Counted from the first letter of the stretch, positions 29,725 through 41,058 are shown. The stretch is 64,000 bases of DNA from Phytophthora colocasiae (GCA_018806915.1 JAGKQI010000087.1:1054001-1118000); one strand, 5' to 3'. Notes: generated by a model from the sequence alone, not told the origin. Numbers and translations: made by a program.

Positions 29725-30608
29725 GGGGGAGGCACTTCGAGATCTAATCGAAACTCGAATTCGCAGTCGAGCAAATCTGCGTCGACATTGTGCTCTCACT
29801 GTCGACGAGGCGTACACGGTCTGGACGACTGATGGGTATTGCATCCTGAGAAGAAGCCACCACATCTGCAGCAGAAGCAAAAATTGCAACAAATCCACGC
29901 TATGTTGGAGACTCTCCTGGTCGGAAGCGAGCAGGCAAGCCCGTCGACGGCTAGTAAGTCGTCAAATTAGCCCGTCCACTCGAGGTCGAGCACTCAGGTG
30001 GGCGTAAAAATGGAGAGCTGCTCGACGAAGTTGATGTTGCATTTCGTGATGTAAAACTGGATGAACGAGAAAACAAGAAAACTACAAAAAAAACAAGTGG
30101 ATAAACGCGAGTATTGTTGCTTGCTGCATACAAGAAGTACGGTGCAGTGGTCGTCTGATGACATCGGGATTTTGAATTCCAATTTCATTGATAGTGGTGC
30201 AACAATTGACGGTGTAAGCCCCAGATTTTGCACGGCTAATGGGCTGTGGAAGTTCGTTGTGGATCATGATGAGCCTATGGTGATTACGTTAGCCGCAAAG
30301 CAGAAATTGACGATTCCAACGAAGACGATTCGACTTACACTGTACATGGACGATTTCAAACCTTACGTGAATGACTTTACGTGAATGACTTTCTTGTCAT
30401 TGACATCCCCGAAAACCAAGACATTTTACTGGGAATGCCGTGGTTAAAATCGAATAATCCGGAAATCGACTGGGTAGAGGAACGTGTGCGTCCCAGGACC
30501 CAGGCAGATGATGGAACATTGCCGGAGAACACAAAGAAGAAACAGGAAAAAGTGAAAGGGAGTGTGAAGACGCCTAACAAGCCCGGACAACCAGCGACAA
30601 AAATTTGA
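29725..30608 (+). pseudogene. Zinc knuckle and protease region of gypsy element B
   Basis: This stretch holds a zinc-knuckle-like CSHCRRGVHGLDDC in one frame. A retropepsin frame (30061-30384) follows with the catalytic NFIDSGATIDG. Near 30363-30390 the 14 bases TACGTGAATGACTT are repeated in tandem, shifting the frame; the protease tail (VIDIPENQDILLGMPWLKSN) continues from 30381. A functional protease cannot be made from this copy. Confidence 0.75.
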
Positions 30609-30904
30609 GGTCAGCGGCATCCGGTGTCTTCGAGAAGAAACAAGGCGGTAATGAACTTTTCACGAGTGGATATTACTCTGTGCATAGTGGCGAGACCAAG
30701 TACATTAGCGGAAAGCAATTTAAACGTCTGATGAACCGAACGAAGTTGAGTGTGTTTTCGTTATTCGGTCCAAAACTGAGGAGAGTGGTGATGAATCACA
30801 GGTTCAAGTCAACATTGATTCGTATCGTGATCATCCAGGGTATCCTGTGCTACTGAAGCACCAATCCGTCTTTCAGAGGAAACTACCGTCCGTTTTACCA
30901 CCTC

Positions 30905-32202
30905 GTGAAGGTAGATACTGATGAAGCAATATTTCGGCAACAGTGGCGACTATCCCCGGCTCAGGAAAAGGTCATCATGGACTGGGTTGAGGAGATGTTA
31001 GCTGCTGGGCTCATCCGTTCGTCGACGTCGCCGCATGGGGCGCCAACTTTTTGCGTGAAGAAGCCTGTTGGCTGGCGCATCGTGCATGACTTTCGTGCTC
31101 TTAATGCTCACACAGTGCGACGAACTTTGCCAATGCCTCGAAAAGACAAAATAATTGACAACATGAGCGGTGATACTGGTTTTCATGCATGAATTTCCTT
31201 AGTGGCTATTATCAATTTCGTGTTCGAGACGCTGATACACCATATACAGCATTTCAAGCTCCGGACGGAGCCTACGAGTATTTAGTGCTGCCTATGGGAC
31301 TTTCTAATGCCCCCGCTACTTTCAATGCTGGCGTTCGACGTGTGCTTGCAGATTTAAGTGAAATCTGCCAGTCATACTTTGATGATATCTATGTGTGTAC
31401 AAAGTCTGAAGACCTTGAGGAGCATTTGACGGCTTTGGATCGTGTGTTAACCCGCCTGGAAGAACACATCTTTTTCATCAAACTCAGCAAGTGTGTTTTC
31501 TGCGTGGCTGAAATACCTTGCCTTGGTGACTACGTCGGTAGAAATGGAGTGCGCATTGATCCTGCAAAAGTTAAGATATTGAAGGAGTGGACATTACCTC
31601 GTGACCGGAGCGAACTGCAGTCGTTCATGGGCACCGCGGTATATGTACAGCGCTTCTGCAAGGATTTTTCAACTGACGCAGCACCGTTGTTTGAACTTCT
31701 AAAGGGTCGAGGAAAAGGAAAAATTGAGTGGACTGACAAATTGCGCAACCATTTCATCTCGCTGAAGAACAAGATCAGCTCGACTCCGGTCCTAGCGATT
31801 CCTGACTTCGACAAACCGTTTCATTTGCGCACCGATGCGAGTGATTTTGCAGTTGGTGGAGTCCTCTTTCAAGAGGAGGGCGAGGGTGATAACAAAGTGG
31901 AAAGACCTGTAGCTTTCGGTGGACGGAAATACAAAGCAGCGGAGAAAAATTACTCGATTCGAGAAAAGGAGCTTTTGGCTATTCTGTTCGGCTTGCGACT
32001 GTGGCGCATCTACTTACTCGCTAAACCATTCATCGTGGAGACGGATCATCGGTCACTAGAGACCTTGTTCTCTCAGAAGACGATCTCGCGTCGGGTAGCT
32101 CGCTGGTACGATGAACTGAGCGAATATCCTATTACCTTTAATATATACCGGGGACAGAGAACACTGTGGCAGATGGTATGTCGCGGCGTCCCGACTTCAT
32201 GA
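30905..32202 (+). pseudogene. Reverse transcriptase and RNase H of gypsy element B
   Basis: The RT fingers start near 30905 (FRQQWRLSPAQE) and include TFCVKKPVGWRIVHDFRALN. A frame shift near 31170 separates them from the palm, which continues as LSGYYQFRV, PMGLSNAPATF and the catalytic SYFDDIYV (about 31375). RNase H follows with LRTDASDFAVGG and VETDHRSLETLF, ending at 32202 in a frame-shifted stub. Apart from the break, residues needed for catalysis are present. Confidence 0.85.
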
Positions 32203-32246
32203 ACGAGGGGACCGTGACGCTAGCAGCAATTAGTGATCGATAGAAC

Positions 32247-33780
32247 ATGCAGCAACGAATTGAACGCGATATAACTAGTCTGGTCAAAGAAGCTGTGAGT
32301 CGCTACAAGGAAGATACTTTTACGGCTTCGTTGCTGATCGAGTTGAACAAATCTACTGAAGATAAACAGGCTAAGCCAGTGATCAGAAACCTACAGCGCT
32401 ACTCACTTGTCAAGCGTAAGCTGTTCTACCAGTCTCCGAGTGACGATCAACCCCGATTGGTTCTACCTAATATCCCTGAACTTCTTTACGCATTGCTTTT
32501 CGAGTATCACGACGCTAAGTGCTATGGACATCCTGGAGCTGAAAGAACTCTCCGTCACGTAGAGAAGGACAATTACTGGCGCAGGATGGAGAGGACAATC
32601 AAGACGTGCGTACGATCCTGCAAAGTGTGTCAACGCATAAAGGGTCGTAATACGAAGCCACCAGGACTACTACGTTCGCATGCCATTCCAGCAGCAAGAT
32701 GGACGCATCTCGCTATGGACTTTATTGTGGCACTTCCAGAGACCAACGAAGGGTATGATGCGATTTTGGTGGTAATTGACAGACTGACGAAAAGGGCGCA
32801 TTTCCTACCAACAACTACGATTGCTTCAGCAGTGGAAACAGCAAAATTATATCGGGATCGTGTATTTGCCCTGCATGGACTGCCAGAAGAGATTTAATCA
32901 GATCGGGATTCAAAGTTCACCTCTGCGTTTTGGATGAACCTGTGTGAAATGCTGGGAACACACCAGAAACTCACAACTGCATTTCGACAACAAGCAAATG
33001 GCGTTAAACCAAACAATTGAAAACTACTTACGGGCATTTAGCAACGCTAACAGTGATGACTGGGATGAGCTTCTTGGACTGGCTGAGCTCACATATAACT
33101 CACGCTATCAGAGCTCCATTAGCATGTCGCCGTTTGAAGCCGACTTGGACTACCAACCTGTAACACCAGCACGATGGCAGGCAGTCAAAGAAAACAAAGC
33201 ATGGCAAGACACAACACCGTCACTCAGCAAGGAGTTCTTGGAGCACCAAAAGGACGTTCTAGCGAAGCCGCGTCGGTCTCTCCAAGCATCGCAAGATCGG
33301 ATGAGCCACTTCTTCGATAAAAATCGACCTGTGCAAGCGTTTAAGGTTGGAGATCGTGTGCTTTTGTCGACAAACAACTTGGCTACATTCCATTCCGGTA
33401 CGACAAAGAGGAAACTCGGGCCCAAATGGATCGGGCCATATGCCGTTTCCGAGATAATTGGGCATGACTACTATCGCTTGGAGCTACCAACCCGTGTAAA
33501 ATTCTATCCTGTGTTCCACACGTCGATGCTGAAACCGTACGTACAGAGTGATCGCCCGGAGCAGAGAATATTCAAGGTGCGGCTTCCCGATGGTACTGAA
33601 GGAGAATTAGTTGAAGACATTGTTGGCTTTCGGCGTCGCAAAGGAAAGCCTGAATACCATGCCAAATGGCTTGGACAGTCTCGACTGACATGGGAACCAC
33701 TGATCACCTGCAGTACGTGCTCGACCTCGTTAAAAAGTTTCACGACCGTCAATCTACGGGGTAGCAAGACAACCTTTTGA
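32247..33780 (+). pseudogene. Integrase with chromodomain-like tail of gypsy element B
   Basis: The HHCC zinc segment (YGHPGAERTLRHV, CKVCQRI) and the first catalytic Asp (MDFIVALPET) are in one frame to a stop at 32895. The second Asp lies just beyond that stop (SDRDSKF), and the frame then changes; SISMSPFEADL, RVLLSTNNL and FKVGDRV follow from 32944. The end (about 33610-33710) carries FRRRKGKPEYHAKWLG and LTWEP, a chromodomain-like motif as in chromoviruses, which use it to target chromatin. Two breaks make the integrase inactive. Confidence 0.82.
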
Positions 33781-33783
33781 GCA

Positions 33784-34171
33784 TGTCAAGGATTCAAACC
33801 CGATGAGTTCACAACCCATGACTATTCAAGACGAGTTCATCTACGAGTCCATGACTACGCAAGAGATAGCAGCAACGACTTGCAGAAGAGATTAGCTAGT
33901 ATGGAGTAGATAGTGAAGAGAGTAAGGAGCGATGGAGATGTTCGATAGCGGTGGCTACCGACGCAGCTTCTCATTCCGGAATCAACCACATTGGACTCAA
34001 GTGAGTTCCTCTTGTTACTGCTTTGGCCAAGCAGTTCGTGTGGCTCTCCACGACCTCGAAGAATTGAGCGAGGCTTCACGACATAACTACTCAACGACCT
34101 ACTTCCTCTTAAGTGCTACCAAACCACGCTTTAGCCGAGCTCAAGTGAGAAAATCAGCTAAAGCTGTGACA
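33784..34171 (+). repeat. 3' LTR of gypsy element B
   Basis: This 388-bp LTR starts TGTCAAGGATTC and ends GCTGTGACA. It lacks a GA dinucleotide present in the 5' copy and has four substitutions. GATTG follows directly. Confidence 0.95.
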
Positions 34172-34341
34172 GATTGGTTGATATCAGCTCCATTCTCCAC
34201 TAAAAACTTGGCGATGGAGCTGTGGCCGTTCCGAATCGCATATATCAACGGGGTGAGACCGTCGTCGACAACGTTCACGTCGGAACCAGAGTCGATAATG
34301 TTTTTTACAGTGTTGAGATCTCCAGCAACAAGTGGGTCCAT
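34172..34341 (-). pseudogene. Ankyrin-repeat ORF, 5' part with start codon, split by gypsy element B
   Basis: On the minus strand the ATG at 34341 opens MDPLVAGDLNTVKN, then an ankyrin repeat (GLTPLIYAIRNGHSSIAKFLVENGADINQ). Removing the element and one GATTG joins it in frame to the piece ending at 28233. This is the true N-terminus of the interrupted gene. Upstream (34342 onward) no further coding sequence is seen. Confidence 0.82.
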
Positions 34342-34863
34342 ATTTGCAGCGTTTAAGGTGTTAGGTTGATATCACTTCTTGCGTAGCTGTCGCTTGTTGG
34401 ATGTGTTTTGTGAAGTGTGCCTTGAAGTCTTCAGAGAGTTTTAGCATCGCAGTTTACTGAGTAACAACGTTTTGCTCTTGTATTGCAATTGTTGATGCTC
34501 TTCCATGATGATACTGCATTATTTATTGCTAACTGCTGTGGCTGCAATAAATATTTTATTGCCTGTGCAGCTATCTATCAGTCTAAAATACTTTGTGGAT
34601 ATCTATTCTACAGTCATAGGGTTGTGACCACGGTCACTATTAGTTTTGTGACCGAGTATAAATAGCAATTTTCCAAAACAGTAAAAAAAAAGCAATGCCA
34701 AGTGCAAAAGAAACTGGGAATCATGTCCGAGCAGCAGTCCTGCCGTAATATCAATGGTACGAATACGACTTCAATTCACTTCCAGAGTAGGTCTAACGTA
34801 GGTCGTTCGTGATACGAATGCACAGGAGTAATTACCCACCCAGAATCAAGTGCCGCTGCGCTG
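34342..34863. other. Gene-free interval before Crypton 2
   Basis: This holds the presumed promoter of the interrupted ankyrin ORF and the 5' end of Crypton 2. A short frame from about 34723 (MSEQQSCRNINGT) could be a first exon of the Crypton, but no convincing intron links it. Confidence 0.4.
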
Positions 34864-37008
34864 TTGGCTGCACACAACGAACAGGCCATTCAACTTGCAC
34901 TACAGGAAAAAGAAGCCGTACTTCGTGTTCATGCTACGAGAAATTCTCAAAGACCTAACGCTACAACACTTCTCTACTCTCCAAAAGCGCTCGAGTTTCT
35001 TGAATGGATGAAGAGCAAAGGCTATAGCGACGAGCTAGTCAACGAGTCAAAGATGGTGCTGTTTCTCTCGTCAATACAGAACCGTCATGTCCGAAAACGC
35101 GGAAGGAAACGTAAATCTGATACTGGATGTACGTCTTCAGATTCTGGTGATACGTCTACACGTAGCGACGCTGATGTTGGTGCTGTAATCGGTCATTCGA
35201 CCCTAGCTGCGTATGTTAACGCAATAATGGATTTGTGGAGGCTGCAATTTAGTTTAGGAACGAATATCCGTCAACCGGTTCGGCCAAATACTGTCAAAGA
35301 GCTGCTAAAGCAAAAAAAAAAGTGGCTACGGTACAACATGAAGCTGACACATTTCAAGATGCTGGTGAAAAGACAATGATGGATGCAACGTTCAGTGAAT
35401 CGACAGTTCAAAGTAGTAGATGAAATGCTCAATTGCGGCACCGAAGAAGGGCTTCGTCATCGTGCAGATGTTTTGCTCTCGTTGGGTTTGTCATCTCGTG
35501 GAGACAACATACGACGCTTGTGCTTACCTCATATCGGCCTCATTGTCTACGAAAACGAAGGTGTATGTGGTGCCAGTCTACTGCGTTCTGTGTGGAGGAA
35601 ATCAAAGAAAAATCAGTACGGAAACGTCGAAGAGACTGCTTTGATGAGACACAAAAATGTAGAACGCTGTCCATTTAGCGCGTTCTGGCCAGACTTCAGT
35701 AAACGAGAACACTGGTACCCAATCTTCGTGCTAAAAGGCGCGGGACCCACGATCCAATCGACGTACCCTCAGCAGTACTCAGCATTGAAAGCGATATATA
35801 GTTTAATTGGGGTCCAAAGCACAATCAAAACCCAACTAGGCCGAAAGCAAGCTGCAACTGCTGAATCAGGCGGTGCATCAGCCGAATCCGTCGATAAACA
35901 AGGTCACTGGGCAACAAAGAGCAGGAATGGAGCTTATGCAAATCACGTAATCCCATTTGATTGTCTCCGAGTTCTCGCCGGCTTTGGTCCAGAAGCAAAT
36001 CGATATTACATCCCCCGGTCACTCTTGGAACCTCCACTAGACTTACAAGCGATGATATTTCCTAACCTGGACGAATCGGAAAAGGTTATGCTAGCTGGAG
36101 GTCGCGAAATCGCCGGAAAAAGCTTTGTCGATTTATTGCGATACATGCGAGTTGTTATTCTACAAGACGTCGTCATTTTGATGCATATGAACTACACACA
36201 CCCATTGTTCCTGCATCCAATATTCAGCAGTGTCTTGTTTCATGCTTTCCGGGACGAACTTCTGCAGACTGTAACGACAACTCAGCATTCTGAACATTTG
36301 CTCCTACAACAAGCCATGCCAATCGTATCTGAGGACATAAAGGAGTTGATATCAACAACAGCCCAATTATTCCAACATATTAACAGTGGGTTCGAGCGAC
36401 TAACCTCTGAAATCAAAGCGTCGGCTCAATCGCATAAAGAGCAGATTCAGTTGCGTCTTGGAGAGACGCTAGTTGCAATGGGAACCCGGCTACAGGCCGA
36501 AAACACTCACGTCTCCATAGAGGCATCCAACACGCAATCCTGCAACAACTTCGACATTTCCAACATTAGTAACCCACACACTCGCGTAACTAGTACTGGA
36601 AATTATGAGCAGTCAGACGTACCTGAACCAGCATCAGTGTGTCCTGACTTCCGAATGTCGCGGCAAATTGACACTGTCACTGCTGCTTGGCAAGAGTACA
36701 GCACCGGCTTCCCGCCACTCCCTTCTGTAAGAGAGATGGAGAATCAATTCGGGACACTTTGGAGAAAAAAAAAACTCTGACACTCAATTTTACTGTCGTC
36801 GCAAGCCACTGTACAACGCGATAGAATTAGTAAAACAGGAAGAGCCCTGTATTGCTGAACATGAAGTGGTAGCGTTCTTCGAGAGTCGTCGACAACGGAG
36901 GAAAATAAGGAGATTCGCCGACGACATTAAGGCGGGTCTCATCGCCTACAAGGCGCAGAACAGTTTCGTCAGATTTCGTGAGTATTTAGATAGCTTGTAG
37001 AAGTATAA
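34864..37008 (+). pseudogene. Crypton (Ndc10/GCR1_C type) tyrosine recombinase, element 2
   Basis: The frame from 34864 has no ATG; it starts after an upstream stop and may lack its first exon. It encodes a core-binding N-terminal region and a nuclear-signal-like KRGRKRKSD. An in-frame TGA at 35377-35379 interrupts it, and it continues from 35383 with an Ndc10-like catalytic domain (LGLSSRGDNIRRL, QGHWATKSRNGAYANHVIPFDCLRVLAGF). A GCR1_C-like domain starts at about 36655 (IDTVTAAWQEYSTGFPPLPSV). A run of A residues near 36766-36775 shifts the frame, and the conserved tail (NSDTQFYCRRKPLYNAIE) continues in another frame to about 37000. It differs in sequence from Crypton 1. Two lesions make it inactive. 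Confidence 0.75.
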
Positions 37009-37144
37009 TTCACATAACATACCTACAAACGCTCACGCCGTTAGGCAAATACGCGGCTCGTTTTGAATTTGTTGCGCACAGTATCTCGTGCTCTGCACCT
37101 CAATGCTGCACGTTGTGAAAATCGCTTACACAAAACATACTGAA

Positions 37145-37566
37145 GCTAAACACACACAAAAACCACCGTTAATTTACAGTAGTAGCAATTGTCAAACTGT
37201 ACTCTTACTTGGATCGTCCATGGCGGTTGTGTCTCGGCTGTAGTTGCTGCTGTAGTCTTCTCCCTGACTGCCATCTCCTAACACACACAAGGTCATCGTT
37301 AATTCACAGTTGTAGCAATAGACACAACGTACGCTTACTTGGAACGTCCAGGGAAATTGTGGCTGGGCTATACGGGGTCATCTTCCTGCTGTAGTATTCT
37401 CCCTGGCTGGCATCACACCGTCTTGTTGGTTAGCACGTTCACCTGCGCTCTTTTGTTGAGGGCGATTAGCAGTCTGTTCACACCTCCTTGCTCTACGACG
37501 TCTTATAGTTGGCACGAAGAAGCGATACAGAACAGCTCTTGTAAGGTTCTGCACTGACGGTGGCAC
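37145..37566 (-). pseudogene. Tandemly duplicated exon-intron unit (unrecognised gene)
   Basis: Two copies of a unit of about 131 bp (37150-37277 and 37281-37415) lie head to tail. On the minus strand each ends an exon at CCAA with a GTAAG donor (37338 and 37208), and each intron (61 and 63 bp) ends with TTAG. The middle exon (37277-37209) is 69 bp, a multiple of three. An upstream frame (37566-37378, Arg/Gln-rich) leads into the first copy but meets a stop there. No domain is recognised. It could be a decayed gene that had duplicated an exon. Confidence 0.4.
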
Positions 37567-37871
37567 CTTATTGCGTCGAAGTGATTGTTGGAGATGAGAG
37601 CCTGTTGTTATTTTTTATCTCAAGAATGGAATAATTATCTCGAATAATTTTGTGACTTGGGTGTGACCAGACTCGCTGTTTGTATACCCTGGTCATGACC
37701 AAAAAATTGATATTTGAGAGATCAACAGTCTTGAAGTCACATAAACTTTTGACTTCAAGGTAGTCAAAATAGATGGCGTCTTGACCAAGTCGATGTGGGT
37801 CACACCATAATTTTTTTTTTAGTTCCCGCCAATAGCTCAACGCCCAACAGATAGAAACTCTCGTTGGCAAA

Positions 37872-38910
37872 ATGACAGTGAAAGTGGGCGATACAGTGTT
37901 GGCGTACCATGGCCTGATGATCTACGACGCGAAGGTACAGAAGGTGGACAATGGCCAAGGCGTGGAGGAAGCTCCAGGAGCGGGAGGTAACCCTACAGCC
38001 AACACCCAATACTACCTGCACTACCAAGGTTGGGCCAAGAAGTGGGACGAATGGGTCCGTCATGACCGCGTGCTGGAAGACACGCCAACCAATCGGGATC
38101 TGCAGAAAAAAGCCAAGGATGATGTAGCTAAAGCCAAGAAGGAGAAGCGTTTGTCCAAGAAGAAGAAGATCAGCTCTGCTGGAGTGGATGCCCCTAGTTC
38201 TCGTAAATCTCCGTTTAAACGGTTGAAACGTAGTACGGAGAATGAATATGAGGAATTCCCTGGACCAGAAGGAACCAATGAGGATGGAACTTCTGCTAAG
38301 CAGATCAATATCCAGATGCCGTTTTCACTCAAGAAGCAGCTCGTGGAAGACTGGAAGAACGTGACACACTCTCCGCATAAGCTCGTGCCGTTGCCTAGGA
38401 AGCCTAATGTGAGTCATATTATCAAGACGTATCTGGAATTCAAAAAGAGCAAGGTGCACGATGGAGAAGCTAGTGAGGAAAAGGAGTACAAGAACATTGA
38501 AGGAATCATGGAAGGCGTCCAGTCCTATTTTGATCGTGCATTGAGCTCCATCCTTCTCTACCGAATGGAGCGTCGACAGTACCAGGAGCTCCGAGAGAAA
38601 CAGGGAGAGGAAGTGCCGCTGTCGCAGATCTACGGCGCCGAACACCTCATTCGACTCTTCGGTACGTAGTTTTCACTGACAGTCAGTGTTATTTGAGTAG
38701 GTTTTACTGATGGAATGCTTTGATTCATTTGCAGTGAGATTACCTGTGCTACTGGCGAGCTCCAATATTTCTCCTCGCGAACTGCAACAGATCCAGGCTC
38801 GTCTCAATGACTTTCTCAAGTTCATCCAGAAGAACTCAGCCGCTTGGTTCGTCACGGAATACGAGCCTGCATCGGAGAAGTACGTGGAACAAGCCACAGC
38901 ATCGTCCTAG
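37872..38910 (+). CDS. MRG15: MRG-domain chromatin protein (MRG15/EAF3-like)
   Basis: Two exons (37872-38661 and 38735-38910, 73-bp GT-AG intron) give 321 residues. A chromo-barrel domain spans about residues 3-75 (KVGDTVLAYHGLMIYDAKV, YYLHYQGWAKKWDEWV). A Lys-rich linker with KKKK and a KRLKRS patch follows. The MRG domain runs from about residue 145 (FSLKKQLVEDWKNV) through FDRALSSILLYRMER and YGAEHLIRLFV to FIQKNSAAWFV near the end. MRG15-type proteins read methylated H3K36 and bridge histone acetyltransferase and deacetylase complexes in the nucleus. All parts are present; length matches the family. Confidence 0.92.
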
Positions 38911-39012
38911 ATGCATCCACGATGTAGCCATCTATTCTAAACATTTCGCACTTAATCGTATAATACATGGCTACAGTTTTCATTCTCCTCCTTCCTTCAA
39001 AAAGTCCTCATC

Positions 39013-39705
39013 ATGTCGGTGACGCACTGGACTTGGAATATGCTTCTCTCCGCTGTTACGAGCTGGCAGGCCTGGGTTATCGCTGCTGTAATGTTGTACG
39101 TTGCTTTCCAGCTCCACTTTTTACCTGAAGGTTTGGCGCGAGTTGTAGCTCGAGTCTACTTCTACCCAACGTGGCCATTAACCTACCTTTCACGACGAAA
39201 AAACTACTGGACATTGGTAGACTCTCATGTCCTTTTGGGAGCTGCACCAATGTCCTTCATGCCTCATGTGAACGATCTAGTGTCTAGAGGCGTCCGTGGA
39301 GTTGTGAACCTGTGTGACGAGTACGCGGGCCCTGGAAAGCAGTACAGACGTCATCACATCCAACAGCTACGACTCCCTACAGTGGATCATTCAGAGCCTT
39401 CGTTAGCAGCATTGGAAGCTGCGGTGGCTTTCATTCGCACCCAGAAACAACGAGGAGTGAGGACCTACGTGCATTGCAAAGGGGGAACTGGACGTAGTGC
39501 TGCAGTGGCGCTGTGCTGGTTAGTAGCCAATCGAGGAATGACTCCACACGAAGCTCAGGATTATCTCAATGAGAAGCGTCATGTGCGAAAGTCCTTGTAT
39601 CTGCAGCCGAATGTGTTGGCATTCTGCAACAAGATTCAAACGCCCAAAGCAAGCGACAAACAGGAACGGTCCAAGATTTCATCGGACGGAGAAGCGGACA
39701 ACTGA
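39013..39705 (+). CDS. PTPMT1: PTPMT1-like dual-specificity phosphatase
   Basis: This intact 230-residue single-exon protein has an N-terminal hydrophobic segment (WVIAAVMLYVAF, about residues 21-36), then ARVYFYPTWPLTYL as in PTPMT1. The phosphatase domain includes VLLGAAPM, GVRGVVNLCDEY, and the signature HCKGGTGRS (Cys and Arg of CX5R) near residue 156-164. In animals and plants PTPMT1 removes phosphate from phosphatidylglycerophosphate in the mitochondrial inner membrane on the way to cardiolipin. The charged tail (KASDKQERSKISSDG) is variable. It lies 102 bp downstream of the MRG gene on the same strand. Confidence 0.85.
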   Translation: MSVTHWTWNMLLSAVTSWQAWVIAAVMLYVAFQLHFLPEGLARVVARVYFYPTWPLTYLSRRKNYWTLVDSHVLLGAAPMSFMPHVNDLVSRGVRGVVNLCDEYAGPGKQYRRHHIQQLRLPTVDHSEPSLAALEAAVAFIRTQKQRGVRTYVHCKGGTGRSAAVALCWLVANRGMTPHEAQDYLNEKRHVRKSLYLQPNVLAFCNKIQTPKASDKQERSKISSDGEADN

Positions 39706-40229
39706 GAAGTGTAGGATTTCAAGATAGAGATGTTCACCACAATGTGGGAAATACTTACAGAATCAAAACGCCGTCGCTGGTCCCTTCTTCGTCGTTTGCT
39801 CTTTGAGATGCTTGACCGCGACATCTTTAAAGTCATGAACCCTTTCGTGTGCATGAATTTGTGGCCGAAAGCGAATGCAGGAGTAAGGAAACCGGAAGGA
39901 GTGCCGTTCGTGTCATCGCTACCGTCGCGACGATCCTCCTTGGCCAAACAGAAAGCACATTCCGTGATCATGCGGATCGTCAAGTAATAACCTGGATCCC
40001 CCTTACCAACTGCCTTAGGCTAACTCTCCATCTTCGGTATACCCGTTAGCCTCAACGATGTAGCATCCATTTGTACTGACAGACGAGAAACTATCAAGCA
40101 TAAGAATGATCAAGGTCTTGTGGACGCTAATTCTGTTGATCTCCATATCCGCTTCGACAAGACGGTTGAGAGTTGGACGTCCCTTTTCCTCGGTCAGATA
40201 ATGAACCAAGCAGTCGTTCATCGTTCGAA

Positions 40230-41058
40230 CTACTTGCTGAACGAACTTTGTGGCGAGCACTTCATATATTGTGAGAGACTTTTGGTGGTGTATTTACCCA
40301 AGCACTGATCACGGTTATCTCTATGGTGCTTACCGGTATGTTGTACTTCAAGTGGACGCGCAATCGCGCCTGCTCCTGGAGAGGGGCCATCAGAAGAATT
40401 GATGGTCGGTGGGTTGCACGTCTCAGACAGCTCCTTGCTTGTCTTGCCTTCTACCATCTGAAGCACTGATGCAAAGGTCCCCCCACTTACACTACCTTTC
40501 GAGTCCGTGATGAGGAAATCCACTCTCCCTGTCTTGGTCCCTTTACTGGAGAGCTTGCGGATCCGGGCAACAAGCGCATACACCACAAGACCAGAAGGTG
40601 CTGAGTCCACTCCGCAAGAGTTCACGATGATTGCACCGCTCTTGGCTGCTACGTCCTGGTACTTGTAAATCATCTCACGTACCCACAGCATCTCTCCAGT
40701 GAGGTCACAGTAATGCACGCCGTTCTCAGCACACAATTTAATCAACAGCTCGCCATAAAGCGTGTACGGTCCCACAAGTGACAGCACCACATTGGTCTGC
40801 TGTATCATGTTCAGCAACGAAGCTTTGTCGCTACTATCAGCAAGTAGCGTCGGGGAGTTTACTGTCGATGTCGGGCAGCTTGGCCTCAAGTTCTTCCTTC
40901 AATGCCGTCAATTTGGCGGCGCTGCGTGCTGCCAGCGCCCATTTGACTGCCTTCGGGGACCCCAGAGCCGATTCCGGTTCAGTGATCAAGTGTCGTGCAG
41001 CCAATGCGCCTGTGAAGCCGTCGCCCCAAACACCACCACGTCAAACTGGCTGCTCATA
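40230..41058 (-). pseudogene. Saccharopine dehydrogenase-like oxidoreductase, frame-shifted
   Basis: From an ATG at 41058 the minus strand reads MSSQFDVVVFGAT, a Rossmann strand. A missing base near 41025 moves GFTGALAARHLIT, the rest of the nucleotide-binding loop, into another frame. A second shift near 40865 leads to the 40889-40230 frame, which holds NVVLSLVGPYTLYGE, VHYCDLTGE, VNSCGVDSAPSGL and GSVSGGTFASVLQM. These are typical of saccharopine dehydrogenase-like proteins of the lipid-droplet/trans-enoyl reductase group. The expected C-terminal third is not recognisable below about 40330. A pseudogene or a gene with errors or unseen introns. Confidence 0.7.

Larger units (their letters stand above)
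28234..34171 (+). mobile_element. Ty3/gypsy LTR retrotransposon B (chromodomain type), complete but broken
   Basis: This 5,938-bp element has two LTRs (28234-28623 and 33784-34171), 5-bp GATTG duplications, and gag, protease, RT, RNase H, integrase and a C-terminal chromodomain-like segment in the usual order on the plus strand. The LTRs differ at four positions plus one 2-bp indel, so insertion is recent. Coding parts carry several frame shifts and stops, so the copy is not autonomous, although some shifts could be sequence errors. It sits inside an ankyrin ORF. Confidence 0.95.

Noticed and set aside
35377..35379. Reassigned TGA codon, since stops at 35377 and 59506 are both TGA in otherwise good frames
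   Set aside because: Other lesions include TAG and TAA and frame shifts, and intact host genes end in TGA, so ordinary nonsense mutations explain it.
39730..39987. 85-residue plus-strand frame between the phosphatase and the oxidoreductase
   Set aside because: Basic, no domain, no homologue recognised, and overlapped by an antisense frame; could be 3' UTR.
40015..40260. 81-residue minus-strand frame downstream of the oxidoreductase pseudogene
   Set aside because: Not similar to the expected C-terminus of that family and without a domain; an intron joining it could not be supported.
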